DNA from: Candidatus Woesearchaeota archaeon
Lineage (GTDB): Archaea; Nanobdellota; Nanobdellia; Woesearchaeales; GW2011-AR4
Reading direction: 5' to 3'
NCBI GenBank assembly: GCA_018303645.1
Contig: JAGVXR010000065.1
Span: forward strand, 1 to 11,433
Length of the DNA stretch: 11,433 nucleotides
The notes beneath the pieces were generated by a model. The model was not told where the DNA came from and made no database searches. It saw nothing but the letters and a program-made list of their open reading frames with translations. Shown in pieces: positions 1 to 5,847 of the stretch. Numbering within the stretch: the stretch's first letter is position 1; the number at the start of each line of letters is the position of its first letter. The position numbers and the translations under genes were made by a program.

Positions 1-101
1 GCTTTGTCAAAACTGCATTGAAGAATAAATATATTTCAAAAGAGCAGCTAAATCATATAATGGACTGGAAAAAGCATCCTGAAGGATGGGTTGCTGTTTA
101 G
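1..101 (+). CDS. C-terminal fragment of an unidentified protein
   Basis: The window opens inside a gene. The frame read from base 3 is open for 32 codons and stops at TAG (99-101). The visible tail is hydrophilic, mixes Lys and acidic residues, and ends in a Trp-rich stretch (MDWKKHPEGWVAV). I do not recognise the family. It is the only frame that reads to this stop without interruption, and the sequence after it becomes AT-rich and promoter-like, which supports a true gene end. Too little remains to assign a function. Confidence 0.5.
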   Translation, partial: FVKTALKNKYISKEQLNHIMDWKKHPEGWVAV

Positions 102-112
102 GAAAAATTTGA

Positions 113-119
113 TTTAATA
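113..119 (+). promoter_or_regulatory. TATA-like box for the 146 start
   Basis: TTAATAA lies about 30 nt upstream of the ATG at 146, the spacing expected for a leaderless archaeal transcript. The region is AT-rich throughout, so this is weak evidence. Confidence 0.3.
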
Positions 120-145
120 ACAAATAAAATAAAACAATTAAAACA

Positions 146-235
146 ATGCCAATAAAACAATTTGCAAATGACTTTTGGGCTTTGCTTGTCTTAATTGGAG
201 TATTATTGACAGCATTTATTTACAGAGTGATTTAA
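146..235 (+). CDS. 29-aa single-helix membrane peptide
   Basis: This short frame encodes one hydrophobic segment (about residues 10-26, FWALLVLIGVLLTAFIY) after a polar N-terminus with one Lys, and ends in a short basic tail (RVI). It fits a one-pass membrane peptide. A TATA-like box sits about 30 nt before the ATG, and the stop is one base before the ATG of the OMP decarboxylase-like gene, so the two may be co-transcribed. No family is recognisable at this length. It could be a chance frame, but the clean helix and tight spacing favour a real gene. Confidence 0.45.
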   Translation: MPIKQFANDFWALLVLIGVLLTAFIYRVI

Positions 236-236
236 A

Positions 237-929
237 ATGCCGATAATCAAACTAAAAAAGTCAATAATACCAAGCTGTGATGTTGACAGCCTGGAGAAAT
301 TGTCAAAATTAGTCAAAGCTACCTGCTCTGTGAAAGGAGTCGGAGCCTACAAGATTGGCTTCGAGCTTGTCATTCCATTTGGAATGGAAAAGGTTGTCAA
401 GGCAATAAGGAATATTACACGATTGCCCATAATCTATGACCATCAAAAAGCAGGCACAGACATTCCTGAGATGGGTGAAAAGTTCATGAGAGCCTGCAGG
501 CTTGCTGATGCCGTTATTCTGTTCCCTCAGGCAGGCCCTGAAACAGAGGCAGCATGGATTAAGGCTGCGCAGAACGCAAAAATGAAGGTTATTATTGGAG
601 GGGAGATGACGCATCAGGCTTATCTTAAAGAAGCAGGTGGCTTTATTGACGACAATGCGCCGAAAAGAATGTACGAGATTGCTGCTTCAATGGGGGTTAC
701 TGATTTTGTGATTCCAGGCAACAAGCCTGAAAAGGCAATGCAATATGTTAATATAATAAAAAATAAAATCAAAAACCCCGTATTTTACTCTCCTGGATTA
801 ATAAGCCAAGGCGGCTCAATAAGCGATTTGACAATAAAATTGGATTCGTGGCACGCAATAATTGGAAGGGCGATTTACGAAGCAAAGGATATGAAGAAAG
901 TTGTCAGGGAATTGGCGAAAGAATTATAA
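237..929 (+). CDS. pyrF: Orotidine 5'-phosphate decarboxylase-like (OMPDC/HPS superfamily) protein
   Basis: The 230-aa length and sequence fit a TIM-barrel decarboxylase, which in pyrimidine synthesis converts OMP to UMP in the cytosol. Visible landmarks are YKIG with K39 (usual first catalytic Lys), DHQKAGTDIP with D68, K71 and D75 (the Asp-Lys-Asp array), a SPGL..QGG loop at 185-193 and IIGRAIYEA at 208-216 (phosphate-binding Arg211). The array is spaced D-x2-K-x3-D rather than the common D-x-K-x2-D of well-studied archaeal OMPDCs, so this is a variant subgroup or a related superfamily activity such as hexulose-phosphate synthase. The ATG follows the tiny membrane gene by one base. OMPDC is the best guess; superfamily membership is firm. 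Confidence 0.8.
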   Translation: MPIIKLKKSIIPSCDVDSLEKLSKLVKATCSVKGVGAYKIGFELVIPFGMEKVVKAIRNITRLPIIYDHQKAGTDIPEMGEKFMRACRLADAVILFPQAGPETEAAWIKAAQNAKMKVIIGGEMTHQAYLKEAGGFIDDNAPKRMYEIAASMGVTDFVIPGNKPEKAMQYVNIIKNKIKNPVFYSPGLISQGGSISDLTIKLDSWHAIIGRAIYEAKDMKKVVRELAKEL

Positions 930-931
930 GG
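924..931 (+). promoter_or_regulatory. TATA-like box overlapping the decarboxylase stop codon
   Basis: ATTATAAG is centred about 25 nt before the ATG at 952 and includes the upstream TAA stop (927-929). It could give the PEBP gene its own leaderless transcript. Confidence 0.3.
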
Positions 932-951
932 TTTGAAAATATTAAATTGTT

Positions 952-1473
952 ATGAAGATATTATTTTTTATTTTGATATTAATTTTTGTTATTGGTTGCA
1001 TTAAACAAAATCAAATTGAAACGGGGGTGGTTGATATGAAGCTTACAAGCACTGCATTTGCACATAATTCAACAATGCCCTCAGAATTTACTTGCGATGG
1101 GCAAGATTTATCGCCTCCATTAACAATAAGCGACGTTCCTTCTAATGCAAAAAGCCTTGTCTTGATCATGGATGACCCTGATGCGCCTGTCGGCATTTGG
1201 GACCATTGGGTTGTTTTTAACATCCCGCCATCAACAAAAGAGATACCGAAAGGCACTGAGCCAAAAGGAACAGCAGGCAAAAACAGCTGGGGCAGAACAG
1301 GATATGGAGGGCCTTGCCCGCCTTCTGGAACACATAGGTATTTCTTCAAGCTGTATGCGCTAGATTCAGAGCTTAATCTGCCGGAAGGCTCGGCTAAAAA
1401 AGAATTGGAAATGACAATGCAGGGGCATATATTGGCAAAGGCGGAATTGATGGGGAATTATAAGAGAAAGTAA
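952..1473 (+). CDS. YbhB/YbcL-type PEBP-family lipoprotein (Raf kinase inhibitor-like)
   Basis: This 173-aa protein has the phosphatidylethanolamine-binding protein fold signatures: DDPDAP at 74-79, DHWV with H85, GPCPPSGTHRY at 120-130 and GHIL at 158-161. Together these form the anion-binding pocket of the family. The N-terminus has a Lys then about 13 hydrophobic residues ending in VIGC16, resembling a lipobox, so the protein is probably exported and membrane-anchored on the outside. The hydrophobic leader supports this ATG; a mature-like start at Met29 would lose it. PEBP homologues bind ligands or inhibit enzymes, but the prokaryotic role is poorly defined and nothing here narrows it. 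It lies 22 nt after the decarboxylase gene on the same strand. Confidence 0.88.
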   Translation: MKILFFILILIFVIGCIKQNQIETGVVDMKLTSTAFAHNSTMPSEFTCDGQDLSPPLTISDVPSNAKSLVLIMDDPDAPVGIWDHWVVFNIPPSTKEIPKGTEPKGTAGKNSWGRTGYGGPCPPSGTHRYFFKLYALDSELNLPEGSAKKELEMTMQGHILAKAELMGNYKRK

Positions 1474-1505
1474 ATATTTATTCTTAAGTAGTAAAAATAA
1501 AAAGA

Positions 1506-1513
1506 TTTAAAAA
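1506..1513 (+). promoter_or_regulatory. TATA box of the 1536 gene
   Basis: TTTAAAAA is centred about 27 nt upstream of the ATG at 1536, which favours that ATG over the in-frame TTG at 1524. Confidence 0.5.
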
Positions 1514-1535
1514 CCATCAATCATTGTTAGGCATT

Positions 1536-2282
1536 ATGGGAGATATAATTCCATATAAAGGGCATGAACTGGAAATAATCAAACCTCAAGAGTTAATAAC
1601 ATCAGAGCTATTAAAAACAAGTTTACCTAGATTTTTCTTAGTAGGCGGAATTCACGTAGGCAAGTATAACCAAGCAGGTTTTGTTGTTGTGGATAGAGTA
1701 CCTGATGGGAGACCATGCTGGATTGGTTCAGATATAATGAGGTACCACCCTGAAGCTATAGAAAGAGAAATTGAAGATTATAAAAAATATGGAGAGGGAG
1801 TAGGGATACCTGAAGAAAAAAGATTTTTTTATGACACAAGAGGTGGAATGGCTGCTCTGCGATACTTTGCAATTTCTGAAGAATTAATGGATATATTTAA
1901 CAGAGATGAGTTTCTTGGTGAACCATTGATAAGAAAAATCTGTGAAAAAGATGTTGTTCCTAAAGATTTTGAAGAGCTTCCTGTTTTTCCGCCAAATGCG
2001 CAATCAATAGACGAATATAATATAAGAATTGATTTTACTGATAGTAGTGATTTAGGAAGGTTGGTAAATGCTTTACTTATTCCATTAAAAGAAAGAGTAG
2101 GAAGAAACTACACACATTTTCCTTATGTTACTTACTTTCCAACAGCGGCTTATTCTTTAATTGTCCCGACATTAGAAGAAAGCGTCAAAGAAGTAGTTAT
2201 TAGATTTGATAAATTAGGAGATGGACATAGACTAAAGGAAACCTATAAGGAAATAAAAACTAATCCTCTTCTCTTAAAATAG
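1536..2282 (+). CDS. Unrecognised cytosolic protein of 248 aa
   Basis: I do not recognise this family. The frame can be extended to a TTG at 1524, but the ATG at 1536 sits at the leaderless distance from a TATA box and is preferred. The product has no signal peptide or membrane helix. It is mixed alpha/beta in appearance, with a hydrophobic strand cluster early on (FFLVGGIHVG and AGFVVVDRVPDGRPCW), a charged helix (EIEDYKKYGEG) and a C-terminal segment ending PLLLK. Codon use is AT-rich with many AGA codons, compared with the GC-richer genes on either side, consistent with acquisition by transfer but not proof. It is probably a stand-alone transcript between the PEBP and LOG-type genes. Confidence 0.7.
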   Translation: MGDIIPYKGHELEIIKPQELITSELLKTSLPRFFLVGGIHVGKYNQAGFVVVDRVPDGRPCWIGSDIMRYHPEAIEREIEDYKKYGEGVGIPEEKRFFYDTRGGMAALRYFAISEELMDIFNRDEFLGEPLIRKICEKDVVPKDFEELPVFPPNAQSIDEYNIRIDFTDSSDLGRLVNALLIPLKERVGRNYTHFPYVTYFPTAAYSLIVPTLEESVKEVVIRFDKLGDGHRLKETYKEIKTNPLLLK

Positions 2283-2299
2283 TTCAAATTTTGTAAATA

Positions 2300-2308
2300 T
2301 TTATATAA
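2300..2308 (+). promoter_or_regulatory. TATA box of the LOG-type gene
   Basis: TTTATATAA is centred about 27 nt upstream of the ATG at 2331, a strong archaeal TATA match at the leaderless spacing. Confidence 0.6.
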
Positions 2309-2330
2309 GATGTATATTTCTTTCTAGTTT

Positions 2331-2867
2331 ATGCAAATCTCAATTTGCGGCGCTTCACTGCCGCCTTTTGACAGGGAAATAGTAAAGAAAGCCTATGAAA
2401 TCGGGAAAGAAATTGCAATAAACAAACACATTTTAATGTTTGGCGGCTGCTGGGGCTATCCTTACGAGGCTGCAAAAGGCGCTTTTGAAAATAACGGGAA
2501 AGTGATTGCGATTTCGCCTGCAAAAAGCAAAGACGGGCACATAAACCAATACAGATTTCCGCATGACAATTTTACAGAAATTGAGCATACTGGCTTGGGA
2601 ATACCAGGAAGGAACATTCCTCTTGTTGCTAATTCTGACGCAATCGTTATAATTTCGGGGCAGATAGGAACATTGAATGAATTCACGCTTGCATTCCATC
2701 TTAAAAAGCCGATTGGAGTTCTTGAACGCAGCGGCGGCATAACGAACTCCGGCATTATTGAAAAAATCGCTGAAATATGCAACAAGGTCGGGGAAAAGGA
2801 CAAGGTAATCTATGGGAAAGAGCCTAAAATGCTGGTTAATAAATTAAATGACTTAAACAATCAATAA
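2331..2867 (+). CDS. TIGR00725/LOG-superfamily Rossmann nucleotide-binding protein
   Basis: This 178-aa protein matches the LOG / DprA-like Rossmann superfamily. It opens with a strand (MQISICGAS), has a glycine-rich nucleotide loop GGCWGYPYEAAKGA (38-51) followed by the KVIAISP strand, and carries SGQIGTLNE (109-117), a version of the PGGxGTxxE signature of LOG phosphoribohydrolases with the first residues altered. Glu117 is kept. Canonical LOG enzymes release cytokinin-type bases from nucleoside monophosphates; the TIGR00725 branch is uncharacterised, so substrate is unknown. The changed signature (SGQ for PGG) argues for caution about catalysis. It has its own TATA box and is followed by the tRNA gene. 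Confidence 0.8.
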   Translation: MQISICGASLPPFDREIVKKAYEIGKEIAINKHILMFGGCWGYPYEAAKGAFENNGKVIAISPAKSKDGHINQYRFPHDNFTEIEHTGLGIPGRNIPLVANSDAIVIISGQIGTLNEFTLAFHLKKPIGVLERSGGITNSGIIEKIAEICNKVGEKDKVIYGKEPKMLVNKLNDLNNQ

Positions 2868-2869
2868 GC

Positions 2870-2880
2870 ATAAAAATAAA
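2870..2880 (+). promoter_or_regulatory. TATA-like box of the tRNA-Ala gene
   Basis: An ATAAAAATAAA run lies 18-28 nt upstream of the tRNA 5' end, in the usual place for an archaeal tRNA promoter. Confidence 0.4.
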
Positions 2881-2897
2881 GCAAAAATCTTATTCCC

Positions 2898-2970
2898 GGG
2901 CTCGTGGTCTAACGGCTATGACGCTTCCTTCGCAGGGAAGAGGCTGTGGGTTCAAATCCCGCCGAGTCCA
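2898..2970 (+). tRNA. tRNA-Ala (anticodon CGC)
   Basis: A full cloverleaf folds by eye. The acceptor stem is GGGCTCG/CGAGTCC (2898-2904 with 2963-2969), the D-stem GTC/GAC, the anticodon stem CTTCC/GGAAG (2924-2928 with 2936-2940) with loop TTCGCAG, a 5-nt variable loop, and the T-stem GTGGG/CCCGC with loop TTCAAAT. The anticodon CGC (2931-2933) reads GCG. The acceptor stem has a G3-U70 wobble (2900 with 2967), the classic alanyl-tRNA synthetase identity element, which confirms Ala. Discriminator is A; CCA is not encoded and no intron is present. Confidence 0.97.
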
Positions 2971-2984
2971 TATTTTAGAAAAGG

Positions 2985-3009
2985 TTAGACCATCAAATAA
3001 ATGATCTAA
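2985..3009 (-). terminator. Stem-loop overlapping the csrA-like stop codon
   Basis: On the minus strand TTAGATCAT and ATGGTCTAA pair over 9 positions (one G-U) around a 7-nt loop. The stem includes the TAG stop of the CsrA-like gene (3006-3008) and is followed by CCTTTTC. It may be a 3'-end or terminator structure. The plus-strand version has one mismatch, so the minus RNA is the better fit. Confidence 0.35.
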
Positions 3010-3314
3010 TATGGGGTTTTAACCCTATCCAACAGTTCTTTTCTGTAGATTGTAACCTCTTTGGGCGCAGTAATTCCAATTTTAGCAAATTGCTGCCTTC
3101 TTGACAGATATTCAAAGCTTATGCCGGAGTTATAGCCATAAACCACTTTCTGTTTTAATTTTGCAATTTTGCTTATGTTTCCTTCTATTATGGAAATCCA
3201 TAATACCGGGACAATTTCGCCAGATTCCGTATCATTCCCAAACCTAGTGACAACTACTTCAATATTATCCCCAATAACCAACCCTTGACCAAGTTTTCGC
3301 TCTAATACCAGCAT
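3006..3314 (-). CDS. csrA: CsrA/RsmA-like RNA-binding protein with a ~45-residue insertion
   Basis: The two ends match bacterial CsrA closely. The N-terminus MLVLERKLGQGLVIGD (strand 1 with Leu4 and Arg6) runs into NIEVVVTRFG (strand 2). The C-terminus AKIGITAPKEVTIYRKELL carries the GxxAPKEV motif and the Arg equivalent to E. coli Arg44, needed for GGA-RNA binding. Between strands 2 and 3, where CsrA normally has a tight turn, about 45 residues are inserted, giving 102 aa instead of about 60. CsrA dimers bind GGA motifs in mRNA leaders and block or stabilise messages. An in-frame ATG exists at 3329, but the ATG at 3314 aligns with CsrA Met1 and lies about 30 nt from the TATA box. No FliW or flagellar gene is visible. 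CsrA is a bacterial family, so an archaeal copy points to transfer. Confidence 0.85.
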   Translation of the reverse strand: MLVLERKLGQGLVIGDNIEVVVTRFGNDTESGEIVPVLWISIIEGNISKIAKLKQKVVYGYNSGISFEYLSRRQQFAKIGITAPKEVTIYRKELLDRVKTPY

Positions 3315-3341
3315 TTCAAATTGTAGCATAAATAAAACATT

Positions 3342-3347
3342 TTTAAA
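3342..3347. promoter_or_regulatory. Shared palindromic TATA box for two divergent genes
   Basis: TTTAAA reads the same on both strands. Its centre lies about 26 nt from the ATG of the methyltransferase-kinase (3370, plus) and 30 nt from the ATG of the CsrA-like gene (3314, minus). One box could serve both leaderless transcripts. Confidence 0.5.
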
Positions 3348-3352
3348 TCTTT

Positions 3353-3362
3353 GGAGTACTCC
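3353..3362. promoter_or_regulatory. Candidate operator GGAGTACTCC
   Basis: This perfect 10-bp palindrome lies between the shared TATA box and the ATG at 3370, overlapping the region just before the predicted plus-strand start site. Its position would suit a repressor of the plus gene. A chance palindrome is possible. Confidence 0.35.
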
Positions 3363-3369
3363 TTATCTT

Positions 3370-4533
3370 ATGTCAAGCTGCAAATCAGTCTATGAGCCTA
3401 GAGAAGATAGCACTATGCTCGAGACATGGGTTAAGAAGCATACTTTCGGAAAAGTGCTTGACATGGGCACAGGCTCAGGAATACAGGCAATCGCCGCTGC
3501 GCACAAGCAAAATGTAAGCTTTGTCTTGGCAGCTGATGCCCAAAAAGGCGTTATCGGCTATTGCAAAAAAAATATTAAAAACAGAAAGATAAAATTTGTT
3601 CAGTCGGACTTGTTCAAAAACATAAAGGGAAAGTTTGATACCATCGTATTTAATCCGCCTTACTTGCCTCAAGAATTGAAATTAAAAGACTTGACAATTG
3701 AAGGCGGCAAAAGGGGCTATGAAGTGATTGAAAGGTTTTTGGATGATGTTAATAATTTTCTAAATCCAAATGGAGTTATTTTAATGGTTTTTTCATCATT
3801 GACGAAAAAGGAAAAAGTTGAGGAATCCGTCAAGAATAACCTGCTTGAATTTGAAGAGCTTGAAAAGCAGCACGTCTTTTTCGAAGACATTTATGTTTAT
3901 TTATTGAGGAAACGTGAATTTTTAAGAAGATTGGAAAATAGGGGAATTGTCAATGTAAAATATTTAGCCAAAGGTCATCGCGGATTGTTGTTTACCGGAC
4001 TTTATAAATCCAAAAAAATTGCAATAAAGACAAAAAATCCGCAAAGCACTGCAGTCGGCAGGATAGAAAACGAGGCAAAATGGCTGGAAAGGCTGAATAA
4101 ACTCGGGATAGGCCCAAAATTGCTGATTCAGGATAAAGGCTATCTTGCTTATGAATATATTGACGGCGATTTTATCATTGATTACCTTAAGAAATCCAAC
4201 AATAGCAAAATTAAAAAAACAATAAAAAATATTTTTAATCAATTATTTAATTTAGACAAGTTAAAAATTGACAAGGAGGAGATGCACCATCCATTAAAAC
4301 ATATAATAATCAGCAAAAACAAGCCTTATCTGATTGATTTTGAAAGGGTGCGCCATTCACAAAATCCAAAAAATGTAACCCAGTTCTGCCAGTTTTTGAT
4401 GAGTTGGCATCTAATCAATATCCTTGATAAAAAGAATATTAAAATTGACAAAAGCAGGCTGATGATGCTGGCAAAGATTTATAAAAACAGCCCAACCCAA
4501 TCAAATTTCAAAAAAATAGCCGGTATAATATGA
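3370..4533 (+). CDS. Mtq2/HemK-type methyltransferase fused to an atypical (COG2112-like) kinase domain
   Basis: Residues 1-180 form a class I methyltransferase: VYEPREDS (7-14), the SAM loop DMGTGSG (31-37) and the NPPY catalytic motif (95-98). This is the pattern of archaeal/eukaryotic Mtq2 (HemK2), which methylates the GGQ glutamine of class I release factors. Residues about 190-345 look like a small protein kinase: a glycine-rich stretch AKGHRGLLFTG, IAIK with Lys220, ENEA with Glu235, a loop MHHPLKHIII and LIDFER (Asp323). The HRD catalytic Asp is not evident; I recall a similar PxKHI loop in the archaeal COG2112 predicted kinases, but this is from memory. So the protein may join release-factor methylation to a kinase or ATPase. 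Its stop overlaps the next ATG by 4 bp (ATGA), implying translational coupling. Confidence 0.82.
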   Translation: MSSCKSVYEPREDSTMLETWVKKHTFGKVLDMGTGSGIQAIAAAHKQNVSFVLAADAQKGVIGYCKKNIKNRKIKFVQSDLFKNIKGKFDTIVFNPPYLPQELKLKDLTIEGGKRGYEVIERFLDDVNNFLNPNGVILMVFSSLTKKEKVEESVKNNLLEFEELEKQHVFFEDIYVYLLRKREFLRRLENRGIVNVKYLAKGHRGLLFTGLYKSKKIAIKTKNPQSTAVGRIENEAKWLERLNKLGIGPKLLIQDKGYLAYEYIDGDFIIDYLKKSNNSKIKKTIKNIFNQLFNLDKLKIDKEEMHHPLKHIIISKNKPYLIDFERVRHSQNPKNVTQFCQFLMSWHLINILDKKNIKIDKSRLMMLAKIYKNSPTQSNFKKIAGII

Positions 4534-5504
4534 AAATAAAAAGGAATTATTTTTACAGCGGCATAATTGTGGTTGCTGTGCTGTTAGCTGCAGCGGCGTT
4601 TTACTTGCTGCCTTCTGTGAAGCAGGCAGAGAAGCCAACAGAAAAACAGGAAAAGGAGTGGCATGTTGATGGAGGGGGTTATCTTTCTTACCCTTTGGAC
4701 AGGAGCGATGTGAAATTCAGGAGAGAAGATTATGGAGTTGAAGGCAATCTTTCAATTCATAAGATAATTTATCAAAGCAGGAACAGCAATATTTACGGCT
4801 TGCTGGTTCTGCCGACATCAGTAGAAGAACTGCTGCCCGGCATTGTCCTGCTTCCGGGCGCAGGCGTTTCAAAGGAAAGCGAGCTTGAGCTGGCAAAGAA
4901 GATTGCAGGGCTTGGGGCAGCTGTGTTGACTATTGACCAAAGGGGCATAGGAGAAACTGGTGGCTCGTTTCCAACTTTAGATGAGGACTATTCAGGATTC
5001 ACTGTGGGAAAAGAGCCTGCGCAGCACCTTATGGTTTATGACGCATTGAGGGCTTACGACTTGATGAAAAGCGCGCCCTTCACTGATTCAGGCAGGGTAA
5101 TCATTGCAGGGGAAAGCCTCGGCGGCAGGGTTGCCGTTATTGCTGCAGCGATTGAAAGGGATATAAGGGGGGTTTTGGTTATAAGCTCTGCAGGGCTTGG
5201 CTTTGAGCCAAAAGGGGACAAAAGCAAGGACAATTTCCTTCTGTCAATAGACTCAGAGCATTATATCAGCATGATAACTCCAAGAAAATTGGTTATGATG
5301 CATAATGCAAACGACAGCAATATTCCCCTGAGTTCTGCAATAAGGGCTTTCTCAAAGGCAGAGGAGCCCAAGCAGTTTGTTTTGGTGAATGACACAACAT
5401 GCAATCACGGCTATTGCGACAGCATGTATGGTGGATTGGTTGAAGCCTTGGATTATTTGGTTGGAATAAAGGCGAGGACTTTGGTTAGTGTGCCTGTGAA
5501 ATAA
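4530..5504 (+). CDS. Membrane-anchored alpha/beta hydrolase
   Basis: The N-terminus has basic residues then a hydrophobic helix (about 8-27), giving an uncleaved anchor or signal peptide, so the catalytic domain faces outside. The hydrolase core shows LLPGAG (107-112, oxyanion region), DQRGIGETGG (136-145), the nucleophile elbow GESLGG with Ser196, an acidic residue at Asp262 in NANDSNIP and the catalytic His293 in CNHGYCD. This is an esterase/peptidase-type triad of the dienelactone-hydrolase or acyl-peptidase group; substrate is unknown. Two Cys residues flank the catalytic His (291 and 296) and could form a disulfide in the exported protein. The start overlaps the kinase-fusion stop by 4 bp, so it belongs to that operon. 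Confidence 0.85.
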   Translation: MKIKRNYFYSGIIVVAVLLAAAAFYLLPSVKQAEKPTEKQEKEWHVDGGGYLSYPLDRSDVKFRREDYGVEGNLSIHKIIYQSRNSNIYGLLVLPTSVEELLPGIVLLPGAGVSKESELELAKKIAGLGAAVLTIDQRGIGETGGSFPTLDEDYSGFTVGKEPAQHLMVYDALRAYDLMKSAPFTDSGRVIIAGESLGGRVAVIAAAIERDIRGVLVISSAGLGFEPKGDKSKDNFLLSIDSEHYISMITPRKLVMMHNANDSNIPLSSAIRAFSKAEEPKQFVLVNDTTCNHGYCDSMYGGLVEALDYLVGIKARTLVSVPVK

Positions 5505-5521
5505 GCAATTACCAAATCACA

Positions 5522-5532
5522 ATATTTAAATA
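5522..5532 (+). promoter_or_regulatory. TATA box of the 5555 gene
   Basis: ATATTTAAATA is centred about 28 nt upstream of the ATG at 5555, matching a leaderless archaeal promoter. Confidence 0.55.
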
Positions 5533-5554
5533 GTTTGCAAGCACATTCAATAAT

Positions 5555-5746
5555 ATGCCAAACACAACTCAATATGTGATAGCTGGAATCTTGGCTTTGG
5601 TTGGCTTGTTTTATGCAGCTCTGCCGCATTCTGTACATACAAGCTCCGGCATAGGACTTGGCTTGAGCCATACAGTGCACGTAATAATAGGCGCTGTATT
5701 TATTATTGCGGCAATTGTTGTTTTTATGGCTGCTAAAAAGGCTTGA
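5555..5746 (+). CDS. 63-aa two-helix membrane protein
   Basis: The product has two hydrophobic segments, about residues 7-23 (YVIAGILALVGLFYAAL) and 38-58 (SHTVHVIIGAVFIIAAIVVF), joined by a Gly/Ser/His-rich loop and ending in a basic tail (AAKKA). It is a small integral membrane protein with both ends probably in the cytosol. A good TATA box at leaderless spacing supports the start. I recognise no function. Its last 34 bases and the following intergenic sequence are part of a 55-bp exact tandem duplication; the TGA in the first copy is unaffected, so the protein is intact. Confidence 0.75.
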   Translation: MPNTTQYVIAGILALVGLFYAALPHSVHTSSGIGLGLSHTVHVIIGAVFIIAAIVVFMAAKKA

Positions 5747-5822
5747 GAAATCAAAGTCCAAAAACCGAATTGTTGTTTTTATGGCTGCTAAAAAGGCTTG
5801 AGAAATCAAAGTCCAAAAACCG
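5713..5822 (+). repeat. Perfect 55-bp tandem duplication (5713-5767 and 5768-5822)
   Basis: The two copies are identical base for base. Each begins AATTGTTGTTTTTATGGC, contains the 3' end and TGA of the small membrane gene, and ends in AAAAACCG. The second copy ends exactly where the mobile element begins, at the last base of the left target duplication. Either it is real, or it is an untrimmed 55-nt overlap of two contigs. Confidence 0.95.
5815..5822 (+). repeat. Left target site duplication AAAAACCG
   Basis: This 8-mer directly precedes the left end of the element and recurs directly after its right end (8302-8309). A third copy (5760-5767) closes the first unit of the 55-bp tandem duplication. 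Confidence 0.85.
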
Positions 5823-5823
5823 T

Positions 5824-5847
5824 ACATTGTAAAGTCTTCGGGGTTAA
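5824..5847 (+). repeat. Left terminal inverted repeat (24 bp)
   Basis: The sequence starts ACATTGTAAAG and ends TCTTCGGGGTTAA, an exact reverse complement of 8277-8300. It contains the core CTTCGGGG, which also occurs in the hairpin before the transposase. Confidence 0.95.

Noticed and set aside
1011..1349. 112-codon minus-strand frame inside the PEBP gene
   Set aside because: It is antisense to clear PEBP motifs and has no motif of its own.
2433..2803. Minus-strand frames of 88 and 113 codons inside the LOG-type gene
   Set aside because: Both are antisense shadows of the conserved Rossmann motifs and lack promoters.
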